Positions 20,637 through 30,544 of a stretch of DNA of 64,000 nucleotides are shown here, piece by piece. The stretch is from assembly GCF_026262505.1 (NCBI RefSeq), contig NC_067206.1, forward strand, positions 32,069,896 through 32,133,895, given 5' to 3'. Below the pieces are notes generated by a model. That model made no database searches. It saw only the letters and a list, made by a program, of their open reading frames with translations, and was not told the origin of the DNA. The position numbers were made by a program, and so were the translations under genes. This stretch comes from Trichomonas vaginalis G3. Lineage: Eukaryota > Parabasalia > Trichomonadida > Trichomonadidae. How positions within the stretch are numbered: the first letter of the stretch is position 1; each line of letters starts with the position of its first letter.

Positions 20637-20848
20637 TTACGAAGAAATCTTGACAAAGTCTTTACGAAGAAATCTTGACAAAGTCTTTACGATGAAGTTT
20701 TGACAAAGTCTTTACGATGAAGTTTTGACAAAGTCTTTACGATGAAGTTTTGACAAAGTCTTTACGATGAAGTTTTGACAAAGTCTTTACGATGAAATCT
20801 TGACAAAGTCTTTACGATGAAATCTTGACAAAGTCTTTACGATGAAAT
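20637..20848. repeat. array of 25-bp repeats, right arm (inverted)
   Basis: About eight copies of the reverse complement of the unit at 19975-20310. Two variants are intermixed: ...CTTTACGAAGAAATCTTGA and ...CTTTACGATGAAGTTTTGA. It ends at another GGTGA palindrome (20863-20911). Confidence 0.7.
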
Positions 20849-20942
20849 TCATGAAAATTCAAGAGGTGAAAAATGAGGTGAAAAAACAGGTGAAATCTCA
20901 CCTCTTCACCTAAAATATATTTTTATTGAATTCTGTATAATA

Positions 20943-22246
20943 TAGGGTGTCCAAAGGTGCGTTTAGCACAGCGCTCTATATGAGACTATTAAAGGAGATA
21001 TATGCTGGTTATAAATATATAATAAAAAATATGAATATATGTATATGATGAGTATGTTGTATTTTGGCGCCATGCCGGTATATAAAATGAATTTTGAGAC
21101 AAGAGGCGGTTTCGCGGGAAATTTTGGCGGGATTTTTTTCATTTTTTTAATGAATCATAAAGAAAACATCCTCGCTCTTGCAAAAAAATGCAAAGACTGT
21201 AAAAAAATCTACGAGACATTGGTAAAATGCTTCGGTATGGATGCTCCTAGCTATTCCACTGTAACGTATCATGTTAGGATGTATCACTTCATGAACAAAA
21301 AGGCGCCCATCATAAAAATTGACAAAAAATCGCCGGATCAAAGAAAAATCAAAGCAATTCTTCAAGCGCTAGATGAAGACCCAAGAGCATCACTCAGAAG
21401 GATAGAGGAGATGACAAAGATTCCACGTACAACAGTCAGTTATTATCTGCACAATTATTTGAACTACAAACTAGCGTATACACGTTGGGTTCCGCACAAC
21501 CTTAATTCAGTTCAAAAAAAATCTAGAGTCCAATCTTCGAAAGAGCTCCTCTCTATATTGGGTGCGTATCAATCCAAGAAGTTTCGCTTTTTAGCAACAG
21601 GAGACGAGTCTTGGTTTCAATATGCAACAGAAGCCAAAATCATGTGGATCCCGAAGGATGAAAATCCGCAAACATTCCCGAAGAAAAAAATTGACACACC
21701 AATGATGATGTTGTCGGTTTTTTGGGGCGTGAATGGCATCATCGCAATTGGTATTCTTCAAAAACCTAATACGATGAATGCTCAGTATCTAATTGACAAT
21801 GTTCTTACTCAAATTATCAATTCTGATGAGTTTGAGAAATCCAAACAACAAAAACAAAAGTTTGCAATTCATTTTGATAATTCAAGAGTTCACAAAAGTC
21901 ATAAGGTAATGAATTACTTGGTGGAAAACAATGTCAAAGTTGTTCCAAACCCAATTTATTCACCTGATATTGCACCCTCTGACTTTTATTTATTCGGCAC
22001 GCTAAAAAAGAGAGCTGAAGGACGCGAATTCGCGAGTCCAGATGATCTTGAAAATTTTGTAAGAGAGCAATTTGAGCAATTTTCTCATGATGATTTAAAG
22101 CGTGTCTTTCAAGCCTGGATCGATCGCTGCGAACGCGTGATTGAATCCAATGGTGATTATATTTAAATAAACTTTATATATATGTAACTTGTTTATTTCT
22201 ATTCGCAGTATTCAGGTTTGTGCTAAACACACCTTTGGACACCCTA
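20943..22246 (+). mobile_element. mariner transposon, looks whole
   Basis: Inverted ends of 28 bp at 20943-20970 (TAGGGTGTCCAAAGGTGCG...) and 22219-22246 differ at one base. A TA dinucleotide flanks both sides (20941-20942 and 22247-22248), the target duplication used by Tc1/mariner elements. The interior holds one intact transposase gene. It was inserted into the right part of element B; the flanks TTCTG and TTCTGAGTAATATGACAGATG resemble a sequence at 20510-20530. Confidence 0.9.
21150..22166 (+). CDS. mariner transposase (D,D34D)
   Basis: 338 residues if read from the methionine at 21150 (MNHKENILALAKK); an in-frame ATG at 21039 would add 37 residues without mariner character. The N-terminal half has the paired helix-turn-helix region (RRIEEMTKIPRTTVSYYL). 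The catalytic triad is visible: GDESWF, then HFDNSRVH, then SPDIAPSDFYLFG, with 34 residues between the second and third aspartates, the mariner signature. Length is typical of mariner. The frame is uninterrupted and the ends nearly identical, so the copy is young and possibly active. Confidence 0.9.
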   Translation: MNHKENILALAKKCKDCKKIYETLVKCFGMDAPSYSTVTYHVRMYHFMNKKAPIIKIDKKSPDQRKIKAILQALDEDPRASLRRIEEMTKIPRTTVSYYLHNYLNYKLAYTRWVPHNLNSVQKKSRVQSSKELLSILGAYQSKKFRFLATGDESWFQYATEAKIMWIPKDENPQTFPKKKIDTPMMMLSVFWGVNGIIAIGILQKPNTMNAQYLIDNVLTQIINSDEFEKSKQQKQKFAIHFDNSRVHKSHKVMNYLVENNVKVVPNPIYSPDIAPSDFYLFGTLKKRAEGREFASPDDLENFVREQFEQFSHDDLKRVFQAWIDRCERVIESNGDYI

Positions 22247-22248
22247 TA

Positions 22249-22420
22249 TTCTGAGTAATATGACAGATGTTTATATAACACTTTCTCCGGTTTATAGGAC
22301 CTCTCTCATATTCTATCTTGTCATATCAAAACTCATAGTCATGTTTGTCCTCTAAGACTTCATTTATACTAAACATCTTCAGGGCTAGAAGGCACGAAGT
22401 GCCTGGAAGCCCCAATACCT
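22249..22420 (-). other. right-hand tail of element B
   Basis: On the minus strand a short frame ends KMFSINEVLEDKHDYEF and looks like the C-terminus of an element gene, but it is too short to name. At 22382-22413 lies a nested GC-rich hairpin (inner stem GGCAC, loop GAA, stem GTGCC). A T-run follows at ~22422-22440 and then different DNA. Confidence 0.35.
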
Positions 22421-22439
22421 TTTTTTTTTTTTTTTTTTT

Positions 22440-23185
22440 TATATATCGTTGAAGGTTGAAAAAATCTCTAATATTTGAGCCCAAAATTTCAAATTTTAAT
22501 TTTTTGAAAAAAGAGGCCACCCGTATGTACGTTTATTTGCGAGGAGGAGGATTATATTTTTGAAAGGGTGAAACATTATGAATATGTTAATTATATAATA
22601 ATATGTATTATTATAAAAAAGAAAAAATAAAGCACGTTAAAATTTTTCTTTCTTGATTTTTTACAAAATCTACTTAGAATTATGCAAAATATGACTAAAT
22701 AATTATAAATTTCAAGTTAAATTTTAATTTTGATAAATAATTTAAATTTCAAAATATCAAGTTCAGTTCGACTATGTATGTAGTAATTCCTCAATAAAGT
22801 GCCAAAACCCTATTAAAATATATGAACATTTTCAACATTTTAATGTTTTTATTTAAAAATTTGATGGAATATGAGCTTCAAACAATTATTATGTAAATAA
22901 AAATAATTAAATATATGTATTTATTCGTATTACAACCGTAGTAAGTCGATTCTTCCTTTCTTCTACTGAGTTTTGAATTTGATTTCGAATTGTAAAGAGA
23001 TTCAAAGGGAAAATACTAGCGGATAAAAACTACCTCCATGAAAGGGTCATAATGGAGTCAAGTTGTATTTTTTGATATTTTTTGCTTTTCGAGCCTAAAT
23101 AGGTAGCCAAGATAATGCCTAAAAATAAGGTTCTAAATTCTGAAGTTTACATGATCCTCTCATGTGCACCCTTAAAATTTCACTA
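22440..23185 (-). repeat. dispersed ~745-bp repeat, copy 1
   Basis: This stretch is recognisable, in reverse orientation, at about 61430-62165. Shared landmarks are GGCCACCCG...GTACGTTTATT near 22518, GAGGAGGAGGATTA near 22542, TAAAGCACGTTAAAA near 22630, and GGATCATGTAAACTTCAGAA (reverse) near 23135-23155. The copies are moderately diverged with small indels. I see no coding frame or inverted ends, so the class is unknown. Confidence 0.65.
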
Positions 23186-23449
23186 ATTTTTGATATTAAA
23201 AAATCGATTTAAGAAAAAAATTTGAAATTTCAAGAATGGATGATTGTATAGGGCATCACTTGGAAATGATATTTTAATAATCAATTTCAACTCAAAATCA
23301 AAATTCAGGTGATAGATTTGGAGTCGATGAATTTTAGAAAGGTTTTTCGATAGTCCATGTAATGACAATCTAAATAGATAACTTTAGAAAACTCAAAAAA
23401 GTTCAATATCAATTTTTTTCAAAAAAGTTTGAGTCGAATTGGCATTGGG

Positions 23450-24040
23450 ATGGAATATGATTCAACAATAGAATCACCCATACGCAATCAAGTTCCAGGA
23501 CCAGTCGATGGAGCACCAAGTAGTAAAGTCAAAAGACCTTTAAATACTTATAATTTATTTTATTTAGAAAGGCAACCAAAATTAAAAGCCGAAAACCCAC
23601 TTTTGAACGGAAATGATATATCGCGACTCGTCGCTACAGAGTGGAAAGATTTAACAAACGAACAGAAAAAACCATATAGAGATGCAGCAAATGAATTATA
23701 CAATAAATTCAAACAAGAGAATCCAAATTACCATTACGAGAAAACCGACAAGAAAAATAATAAAAAGAAGAAAAATCAAGATGAGCAAATTTTCCCTGAT
23801 TTCATGCCACAGAATAATCAGTCATCATCATCGAATCAGATAATGTCAAGTGCATTACTTCTTGCACAATTCGTTATGTCTCGAAAAGATGTTCAAAATG
23901 ATATTTTTCAGGCTATTCAACAAGGAAAATTCTATTTTGAACAGACTCCACAGATGATGCAGCCCATTTCTCAGCAATTACCAACCCAGACATTTGATCA
24001 ATTACCTCATATGGATTCAATTGTCACGGATCTTGAATAA
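23450..24040 (+). CDS. HMG-box protein
   Basis: 196 residues from the ATG at 23450; the frame extends seven codons upstream to a TTG, which is not a likely start. An HMG box spans ~28-98: KRPLNTYNLFYLERQPKLK, then the ISRLVATEWKDLTNEQKKPY helix pair. HMG boxes bend DNA and serve in chromatin and transcription. A basic Lys/Asn linker and a Gln/Ser-rich tail follow. Single-box proteins of this size are typical non-sequence-specific chromatin proteins. Nuclear location is likely. The gene sits alone between a dispersed repeat and the TPR gene. Confidence 0.9.
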   Translation: MEYDSTIESPIRNQVPGPVDGAPSSKVKRPLNTYNLFYLERQPKLKAENPLLNGNDISRLVATEWKDLTNEQKKPYRDAANELYNKFKQENPNYHYEKTDKKNNKKKKNQDEQIFPDFMPQNNQSSSSNQIMSSALLLAQFVMSRKDVQNDIFQAIQQGKFYFEQTPQMMQPISQQLPTQTFDQLPHMDSIVTDLE

Positions 24041-24358
24041 ATTTTGTTTGACATTTTAAAAAATTTAAAGTTATTTGTTTTTTTACATCTACTTCACAGA
24101 TTATTTGGAAATAATATGAGATATTAATTTAGAATTAATTTTATAACTAGTTTCACTTAAGACGTATTAAGAAATTAGTTGGAATACTAAATCATGATCA
24201 ATTCGTGTCTTATGGTTATAATACACCATTTCCCTTCAAGATATATTTCAGAAATAGAGTCATTTCTTGAATTACTGAAGTACATAGCTTATTTCAAGAT
24301 GGAAAGAGATTTGGTCAATGTAAAAGTAGACTTTTTATCTTTGTTTTTGATTTTATAG
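24041..24358. other. intergenic, nothing recognised
   Basis: About 320 AT-rich bases between the HMG-box and TPR genes. No frame or repeat is supported. Confidence 0.5.
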
Positions 24359-24406
24359 ATGATTTCAAAATTGTCACTTTTAGAATACGTTTATTTTACA
24401 AGAAAT

Positions 24407-25621
24407 ATGGTAAGTCTTCCTCCAAAGCATTTAAATGAAACTTTTAAGAGAAGAATGGCTATGCTTGGAAAGCCTGCAACACCATATGTTGCAGTAGATG
24501 GCGATGAACCACCACCAGATTTCGAAAAATATAAAACTCCAGTACCAGGTCCAAAGATTAATATCAAATGGACTGCAAAAGAAAGAGCAACACAAGAATA
24601 TCTAGCTTTGCTTTCAGAAGGCATGTCTTTATACAAACGAAACGAATATTATCGAGCGATAGACGCGTTTACGAAAGCGTATGATAAATCTTCTGATTTG
24701 GAAGATCGAATGGTAAATATAAACTCAATTCTCATCGACCGTGCTGATTGCTACATTCAAGTAGGTAAACCAGAACTTGCTATTGAAGATGTTAACATTG
24801 TCTTAGATACAATACCAGAATATGCAAACCCAGAAAAAGCAGATCCAAAGAAGCCACCAAATCCAGATTTACCACGCGCAATTTTAACAAAAGCTGAAGC
24901 TTATTTCTCTATGGGCGAATTTGAGTTTGCTTTGGTTTTCTTTGAGCAAGGACTTGCCATTCGTAAGGATATGGCCGATTTCCGTGATGGTGTCACAAAA
25001 GCTAAGCATGCTATCCTTGATGCAATCAAAGGTGAAAAGATTTTCCAACCAAATCCAAATTATGCATCATCACATACAAAATCCAGATCTCTTAGAACTA
25101 GATCACCTACAAAGAAGCAAGAAGAGACAGAAGAGAACCAAGAACCAAAGCAGGAAAAACAAAAAAAGACTGCAAGGCTTTTGCCTCAAGACGTTCCTCC
25201 TCTTGATACTACAGAAGGAAATGAGAACTACTTAGGCGAATTATCACTTGATTTCCAATTCTTAAACGGCTTGAAAGCAGAAATTTCAGAATCTACTGGT
25301 CCTGCTAGCCAATTTGGTAAGAAACAGAATGAAAACATTAAAGATATAGTTGATGATGCTCTTGAATATTTGAGCACCAGAGGTTCATTCTGGTGCCAAC
25401 AAGGCAAGAAATCTACCGGAAATGATGGAGATCAGACAGAAAGAGCTAAGACAACAAGAGAACCACACTCTAGACAAAGAAGTACTTCTCCTGGTTCTAA
25501 GTCAGCACGTGCTCAGTCTGCAACTAGATCTAATAGAGCTGCATCTAGGAACAAAGATGCTACACCTCACTATGAGATGAGCAAACTCCAGCAGTATGAA
25601 TCGAAGTATCCACCAAAATAG
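24407..25621 (+). CDS. TTC25/ODAD4-like TPR protein (outer dynein arm docking)
   Basis: 404 residues from the ATG at 24407, or 420 from an alternative ATG at 24359. A TCACTTT initiator-like motif at 24374 favours the downstream start, though the spacing (~31 bases) is long. Three TPR units occupy ~70-230. The KAEAYFSMGEFEFALVFFEQ segment is very close to the signature of TTC25 (ODAD4), a subunit of the complex that docks outer dynein arms on axonemes. The C-terminal half is Lys/Glu/Ser/Arg-rich and disordered, with many RSR/SRS motifs. In a trichomonad it would act in the flagella. Homology is strong over the TPR block; orthology is inferred. Confidence 0.75.
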   Translation: MVSLPPKHLNETFKRRMAMLGKPATPYVAVDGDEPPPDFEKYKTPVPGPKINIKWTAKERATQEYLALLSEGMSLYKRNEYYRAIDAFTKAYDKSSDLEDRMVNINSILIDRADCYIQVGKPELAIEDVNIVLDTIPEYANPEKADPKKPPNPDLPRAILTKAEAYFSMGEFEFALVFFEQGLAIRKDMADFRDGVTKAKHAILDAIKGEKIFQPNPNYASSHTKSRSLRTRSPTKKQEETEENQEPKQEKQKKTARLLPQDVPPLDTTEGNENYLGELSLDFQFLNGLKAEISESTGPASQFGKKQNENIKDIVDDALEYLSTRGSFWCQQGKKSTGNDGDQTERAKTTREPHSRQRSTSPGSKSARAQSATRSNRAASRNKDATPHYEMSKLQQYESKYPPK

Positions 25622-25888
25622 ATATATTTTTATTCTAAAATTTTTACCTTTGTTTTTCGAGCAAAATTTCAAAAACTACTAACACTTTTTCAACACTTTT
25701 ATTGGGTATCAGGTATATTTACGTTATTATATATAATATGCTTTGGCTATTAAAAAAAAATATTTTGGTAAAAAAAAGTAAAATATTAATAAGGGTAAAG
25801 ATAATATTAATGATAATAGTTTATAAACATTGCATTTGCGAATAGTAGGGTAAATTTAATAGAAGGGTTACTTGAGATCTTTTTATTC

Positions 25889-26128
25889 TTATTCCGTAAC
25901 AAGAGGTTGTTGCTGTTTCTTATCTAAACAAAGAAGAACGGTGATGTAAACTAAAATGCCAATAATAAGTAAGAGAATAACGCCTAATATAACTGTAATT
26001 GCGATCCAACCTCCATCTTTTGCATTAAATGCTGTTGGTGCTGCAGAAGGTGATCTAGATGGTGTATTCTTTTGTGACACGATCTCATTGATAGCACGAG
26101 CAATAAAAAGACATAATAAAAAGAACAT
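25889..26128 (-). CDS. small single-pass membrane protein
   Basis: 79 residues: an N-terminal hydrophobic segment that could be a signal peptide (MFFLLCLFIARAI), a short Ser/Pro/Thr-rich ectodomain, a strong transmembrane helix (WIAITVILGVILLLIIGILVYITVLL) given here only by its bounds ~42-66, and a short tail DKKQQQPLVTE. The tail has no clear sorting motif. Trichomonads encode many tiny type I membrane proteins like this. It stands alone, with >200 bases to the next gene. Function unknown. Confidence 0.55.
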   Translation of the reverse strand: MFFLLCLFIARAINEIVSQKNTPSRSPSAAPTAFNAKDGGWIAITVILGVILLLIIGILVYITVLLCLDKKQQQPLVTE

Positions 26129-27322
26129 GATTATATTATATTTATTTTTTGTAAACTTTACAATGGGTTTTTATTCAGAAAAGGAACAACAATATGGCGC
26201 TTTAATTTTTATTATAAAACGGAGAAACGAGCTATACTACCTATAATTGATAACATTCATAAAAAAATTCAAATTTTGTTTGTTACGGTGATAAAAATAA
26301 AACTTTGTCATTGATCTAAAATCTCCAGTGTATGAGGATACTATTATAGTAACTACTAGTATTTTTACCAATGCGATAAATAGAGACTAGTTGCGGTTCA
26401 TTCACTGCTTAATTCATGATTTAATATAAACAAATTTAGAGATCAACAACTCTTTGTAAACTACGCAATTGTTTTATTCTATTTTACGTCATTAGATACT
26501 GAATCTCTTATTAAACTTTTTTTATTAATTCTTCAATTTTTGAAATAACTTTTTGATTATAGTTATCAATATATCTTCTTTTCTTGATCGAAGTTTAAGG
26601 TTTGAGATATGATTATTGCTAAGGAAATGAAAAATTCAAATCTCAATTCAATTGAATACAATTTTTTTTTCAAAAGCACTTGCACTAATGTAGTAGATTG
26701 TAATTTAGTACATTTGAGTTAAAAGACATAAATATTTAGGCTTCATGCACATATCTTCAAAATATAGGTACGGATCTCGAATTATGGGATGATTTCAGGA
26801 CTTTTATTCTCTTCATCTCAAAAGACTTATAGGAAGTTTTTTATATAGTTAGTATGTTTATCTCAATAACTAACAAATTGAGACAAAATTTATGCAAATT
26901 GCTCTTAAACGGAAGTATTTCAACTCCTACCATTGTGTTTGAGCCGATTGAAAATGCCTATCATCAAAATAACTTGAATTGTGCAATAGTTGACAAAATT
27001 ATCCATTAAATTGTTTAAGTGTTAGTATCTCGTCAACTAAAGAGATTTATAAGGATTTTCCTATAGCAATATACACTTGTATAATTAGTATATTTTCACT
27101 GATTAATAACAAAATTATCTTCATGAAAAATAGAGGGAAGTCTCATCACACTTTTCAATGTTCGATTTTTTAAAAAAATTGTTTAATAATCGAGCTTATA
27201 TTGAAATAGTGTAGAGACTAAGAATTACCACAGACTATTTCAGAGGATTGAGTTGTAGTAATCAAATTAGAGATGACAAAATTTATAAAAAAATTACTAC
27301 CCAAAAAAATTTAAAATAGAAA
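26129..27322. other. intergenic, nothing recognised
   Basis: About 1.2 kb of AT-rich DNA without a supported frame, repeat or RNA gene. Confidence 0.5.
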
Positions 27323-29137
27323 TTAACAAATGCGACATTTCTTCTTAATATCTGTTTCTCTCTCGATTGGTTTCATTTCAGGGTATTTGTTCAAGAACAA
27401 TTGCCTGATCTGATCATTTGCGACTTCAAACGCTCTGTCTCCATCCTCATTCTGAATGTTGACATCAGTCTGAGGTTGGTTGAGAAGGAATGCGACAATT
27501 TCTGCCTGTGATTTCATTGCTGCAAGATGAAGAGGTGTATTTCCTTTCGTATTCTGGACATTTACATTCACACCGTTCTTCAGAAGCAATCCAGTGATGT
27601 CGCAATATCCTTCCTGCGAAGAATAGTGGATTGGGGTGTTTCCTTCTGAATCTCTTGGTTCTTTTTCAACACCAGGGAACTGAACTAACGCTGTAGATAT
27701 TCCCATGTGTCCTTTCATGGCCGAGAGATGCAGAGGAGTCCATCCACTGTTCGTTCTCGCGTTAACTGCAATTCCATCAATGGAAAGTAGGAAATTTACA
27801 ATGGAATTGTAGCCAAGCTTGGCACCAAGGTGGAGAGGAGTCATGCCCCATTGCGCTGGACAGTTAATGTCTATGGCTTTGTAGATATACAAGAAATATA
27901 AAATTCCTGTATTTCCCATTTCGGCTGCGAAATGAGCCAGTTTATGGCCATTCCTGTATGTAGCATCGTAGTCATGTCCTTTTTGTAAACAAAACTCGAG
28001 AACCTTAAAATTGCTAGATTTGGCGCATTGTTTCATAACTCTCTTGATTTCGTGAGGGAATTCAGGTGAAGGTTCAATGATAGGGTATAAATAATCAAAT
28101 ACTGCATCGTTCTTGAACTGTGTGCAAACTCTGAGGCAAGCATCAGTATATTCATCTAATTCTCTGACAATCTTGAAGATTTCGAAGTTCTGACCATCGA
28201 TCGCATAATGTATGGTATGGTGCTTCGATACAGAGCCTTTCTTGTTGATTTGGGCCCCGGATTCCATCAATAATTTGAAACACTTCAAAGAGCCATGGAA
28301 AGCGGCGTATTGTAATATTGTTGGGCCAGAGTGTAAGAAAAGGGATGGTTCAAGTGGGAAAACCGAAATAATCATGTTTGGATCAAATCCTTGAGATGTA
28401 GCTTTTTTAATCGAAATGTATTGCTTCAGGGCGTCTTCGTGATCGAACTTGAGGATGTATTCAAGGCTGTTTTGAAGACAGCCGTATTGGATGATCTCTT
28501 TATGAAGTTTATAATCATTTTCGCGTAAATCGTTGAGCATTGGATAAAGAGGAAGAAGCAATGGGTGGATTTTGCCATCAGACTTCTTGACAGATACGAT
28601 TCTGCGTATTTGCTCGTTGAAATCGCCTTCCATTGAATCAATTTGAGGTAAGAAAAGGAAATAGAGAATAAATAACTGGTTCGGTGATAGAGTCTTTTCA
28701 TTTAACCATCTGGTGATGTGAGAAGATATGTCAGAAAATGGAATAGCTCCATATTTGAATGCAGATGCAAGGAAGAAGAAAAGAGGAAGCTTATCTGTGA
28801 AACGAGAATCATTATCAGGGGATCTGGTGATGTAACGCATGAAGTGTGGCTTCAAAAGATTAAGAGCATTATCATTATTTGCATTTTTTATGAAGAAACT
28901 CACCATTTGAGCATATAAATAGATTTTCGGAGGATGATATTTTGCAGAAACGAAAATAGATTCAACTAGAATAGCGACCAATTTGCTGTTTGTCGCAAAA
29001 ATTGAATTTAAGATTGCATTTTCAGTGTCTTCGATATTATCATCATCAACTTTGGTAAGCATATCTTGAAGCTGAATGAATATTTTGGCATTCTCAGCAG
29101 CCTCAGGGCTGATTGGAACACGTGGTTGCCCAGTCAT
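27323..29137 (-). CDS. DUF3447-type ankyrin repeat protein
   Basis: 604 residues when started at the ATG whose codon is 29135-29137. The open frame runs 75 codons further upstream to 29362, but that part is inside the inverted end of a transposon and looks like a membrane-type accident, while a good initiator lies just upstream of 29137. The N-terminal ~250 residues are helical, the usual partner region of trichomonad ankyrin proteins. Ankyrin units run from ~290 to ~590 with good consensus at the end (NTPLHLAAMKSQAEIVAFLL). The C-terminus is KKKCRIC, which could be a prenylation (CaaX-like) box. It is a protein-interaction scaffold; partner unknown. Confidence 0.85.
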   Translation of the reverse strand: MTGQPRVPISPEAAENAKIFIQLQDMLTKVDDDNIEDTENAILNSIFATNSKLVAILVESIFVSAKYHPPKIYLYAQMVSFFIKNANNDNALNLLKPHFMRYITRSPDNDSRFTDKLPLFFFLASAFKYGAIPFSDISSHITRWLNEKTLSPNQLFILYFLFLPQIDSMEGDFNEQIRRIVSVKKSDGKIHPLLLPLYPMLNDLRENDYKLHKEIIQYGCLQNSLEYILKFDHEDALKQYISIKKATSQGFDPNMIISVFPLEPSLFLHSGPTILQYAAFHGSLKCFKLLMESGAQINKKGSVSKHHTIHYAIDGQNFEIFKIVRELDEYTDACLRVCTQFKNDAVFDYLYPIIEPSPEFPHEIKRVMKQCAKSSNFKVLEFCLQKGHDYDATYRNGHKLAHFAAEMGNTGILYFLYIYKAIDINCPAQWGMTPLHLGAKLGYNSIVNFLLSIDGIAVNARTNSGWTPLHLSAMKGHMGISTALVQFPGVEKEPRDSEGNTPIHYSSQEGYCDITGLLLKNGVNVNVQNTKGNTPLHLAAMKSQAEIVAFLLNQPQTDVNIQNEDGDRAFEVANDQIRQLFLNKYPEMKPIERETDIKKKCRIC

Positions 29138-29144
29138 GAATTTC

Positions 29145-29151
29145 AATATGA
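29145..29151 (-). promoter_or_regulatory. initiator (Inr) of the ankyrin gene
   Basis: TCATATT on the minus strand, matching the trichomonad initiator TCA(+1)YWW, with its A about a dozen bases before the ATG at 29137. It decides the start codon in favour of 29137 over 29362. Confidence 0.6.
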
Positions 29152-29263
29152 AACCGATAAATTTGGGAAAAACGATGAACAAAAATTTAATAATCGTAAA
29201 GTATTGAAAAATCGATCTGAGGATTAACCTTTTTATACCGTACCTTGAATAACCGGCGAACCA

Positions 29264-29894
29264 TTCTGTAATAAACAGAAATTCATCAAAAGTGACAGCT
29301 CTCAATTTTTTGACATTTGTAAATTCTAAATTGAATGAGAAAAATGAAATAATACTAAGCATAATACAATATTCTAGATTTAATTATAATTAGGAAAAGT
29401 TAGTTTTGAGAGTACTTTTCATAGGCATATAGAATGAAATCTTCTGAAAAATAATATCACATAAACTCATATTATTTTCTAATATAACTATTTTATATAA
29501 ATCAAATTCAAATTCAATGATCTTAAAAGCGAAGGATAAACCTCAAAATTTACGAATATAATGAGTGGGAATATAATGCTTATCTATCATAAAACCATAT
29601 GAAATATCAATTTTTGCTTTACGCCTAATTTTTGACGACAATTAGCAAAAAATGTTAAATGTTAACACTCAGTCCATTTGAATATGAAAAATAAAATTGA
29701 CTTTGATTAAATGTTTTTATTTATCATGCAATTCTTCTTGCGACCAAAGATTTGAATAAAATTTCAAAAAATAAGATAGCTTAAAAAATAATATACGGTA
29801 GTGTTTACTAATAGATGAATAGTATATAAATTCTATTAAAATGGATTTGATCCAAAAAAATAAATAAAATTTGATCATAAATAAAATCGTTTTA
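29264..29894 (+). repeat. left inverted end of the DDE transposon
   Basis: About 630 bp, matching 54126-54751 in reverse with only a few differences. It contains an accidental ATG frame that reads into the ankyrin gene; the matching frame in the right arm stops being ankyrin-like as soon as the arm ends, which shows the first ~30 codons belong to the transposon. Confidence 0.85.
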
Positions 29895-29990
29895 ACTTAC
29901 TTCTTCATTTAAATTATAACAATTATTTTTGATTTTTATTTATCATCCACATTCAAATTTGAATCTTATCACAAAAGAAGGACCACTTTT

Positions 29991-30544
29991 ATGACTACTG
30001 CCAAATCTATAAGCAGAGAATGGCTATTTGAAGCTAAAAGAAGAATAGAAGAAGGTGAATCTTACAAAAGTGTGGGAAAGGAAGTTGAATTGGAAAATGG
30101 TAAAATTAAATTGAATGTTGCCGAAAATACAATAAGAAGAGCATTTCAACTTCAAGAAATCGAATTACCAAAAGTTAGTCGCGGCAGAAAACCAAATCCA
30201 CCAACATTTAAGCAAAAACAATTAATTAATTCTTGTGTTTCACAATATAAAGGAGGAATTTCAAAAAACTTATTTATTGATTAAAAGGTTTCAAAATATT
30301 GCTCAAAATCCCGATTGTGAGAAAGAAAAAGAAGAAATTGCAAAGAATTTGAAATATAGAAGATTTGACAAAAGATCAAATTTTTGACAATTTACAAAAA
30401 ATAAAGCATCATCAAGTGGAAAAATTTATGATGGAATCAGGTTTATCTTCAAAAAGAGATTACAAACCAGCAGATCCACCTACCAAATATCGTGCCATAT
30501 CAAAGAATTTGATATGGCACTGCGATATTCATTACCTTCACGGT
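29991..30544 (+). pseudogene. DDE transposase, 5' part (helix-turn-helix and first catalytic Asp)
   Basis: The reading begins MTTAKSISREWLFEAKRRIE with a helix-turn-helix-like region, then a basic linker. The last part before the Maverick holds LIWHCDIHYL, the first catalytic aspartate of an rve-type integrase fold. The coding stretch is interrupted by frame changes (about two in this half) besides the 23-kb insertion, so it is dead. It is not the Maverick's own integrase, which is at 44358-45441. The fold suggests a Ginger-like or other integrase-related DNA transposon (inference). Confidence 0.65.
30539..30544 (+). repeat. 6-bp target-site duplication of Maverick A, left copy
   Basis: CACGGT immediately before the element's first base; the same six bases follow the last base at 53591-53596. 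Six-bp duplications are the norm for Maverick/Polinton integration. Confidence 0.85.

Larger units (their letters stand above)
10330..22420. mobile_element. fossil element B: Polinton-like virus remnant with D5-type helicase
   Basis: A block of densely packed genes, mostly on the minus strand, with virus-like content: truncated packaging ATPase, HNH nuclease, SF3 helicase of D5 type, capsid-related proteins, a conserved two-cysteine protein, and a long coiled-coil core-like protein. Several genes have relatives in element A (two-cysteine protein, HNH nuclease, capsid). No polymerase or integrase remains in the window. It is broken: the left end is cut at 10330, several genes carry breaks (about half a dozen or more in all), and a mariner sits inside its right part. 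The right limit near 22420 is approximate. No TIRs were found. It is older than element A judging by decay. Confidence 0.7.

Noticed and set aside
22422-22440. Poly-T run as the poly-A tail of a retroposed element
   Set aside because: No retroelement coding sequence, no target duplication and no transcript-like source adjacent to it; long T-runs are common here.
24407-24420. Intron 5' splice site (ATGGTAAGTC) in the TPR gene
   Set aside because: Trichomonad introns use a GTATGT-type donor and a fixed acceptor motif; the frame continues without interruption and the TPR homology needs no intron.
29138-29362. N-terminal extension of the ankyrin protein with a membrane-like helix
   Set aside because: The first ~30 codons are transposon sequence repeated at 54655, and an initiator sits just before the internal ATG at 29137.
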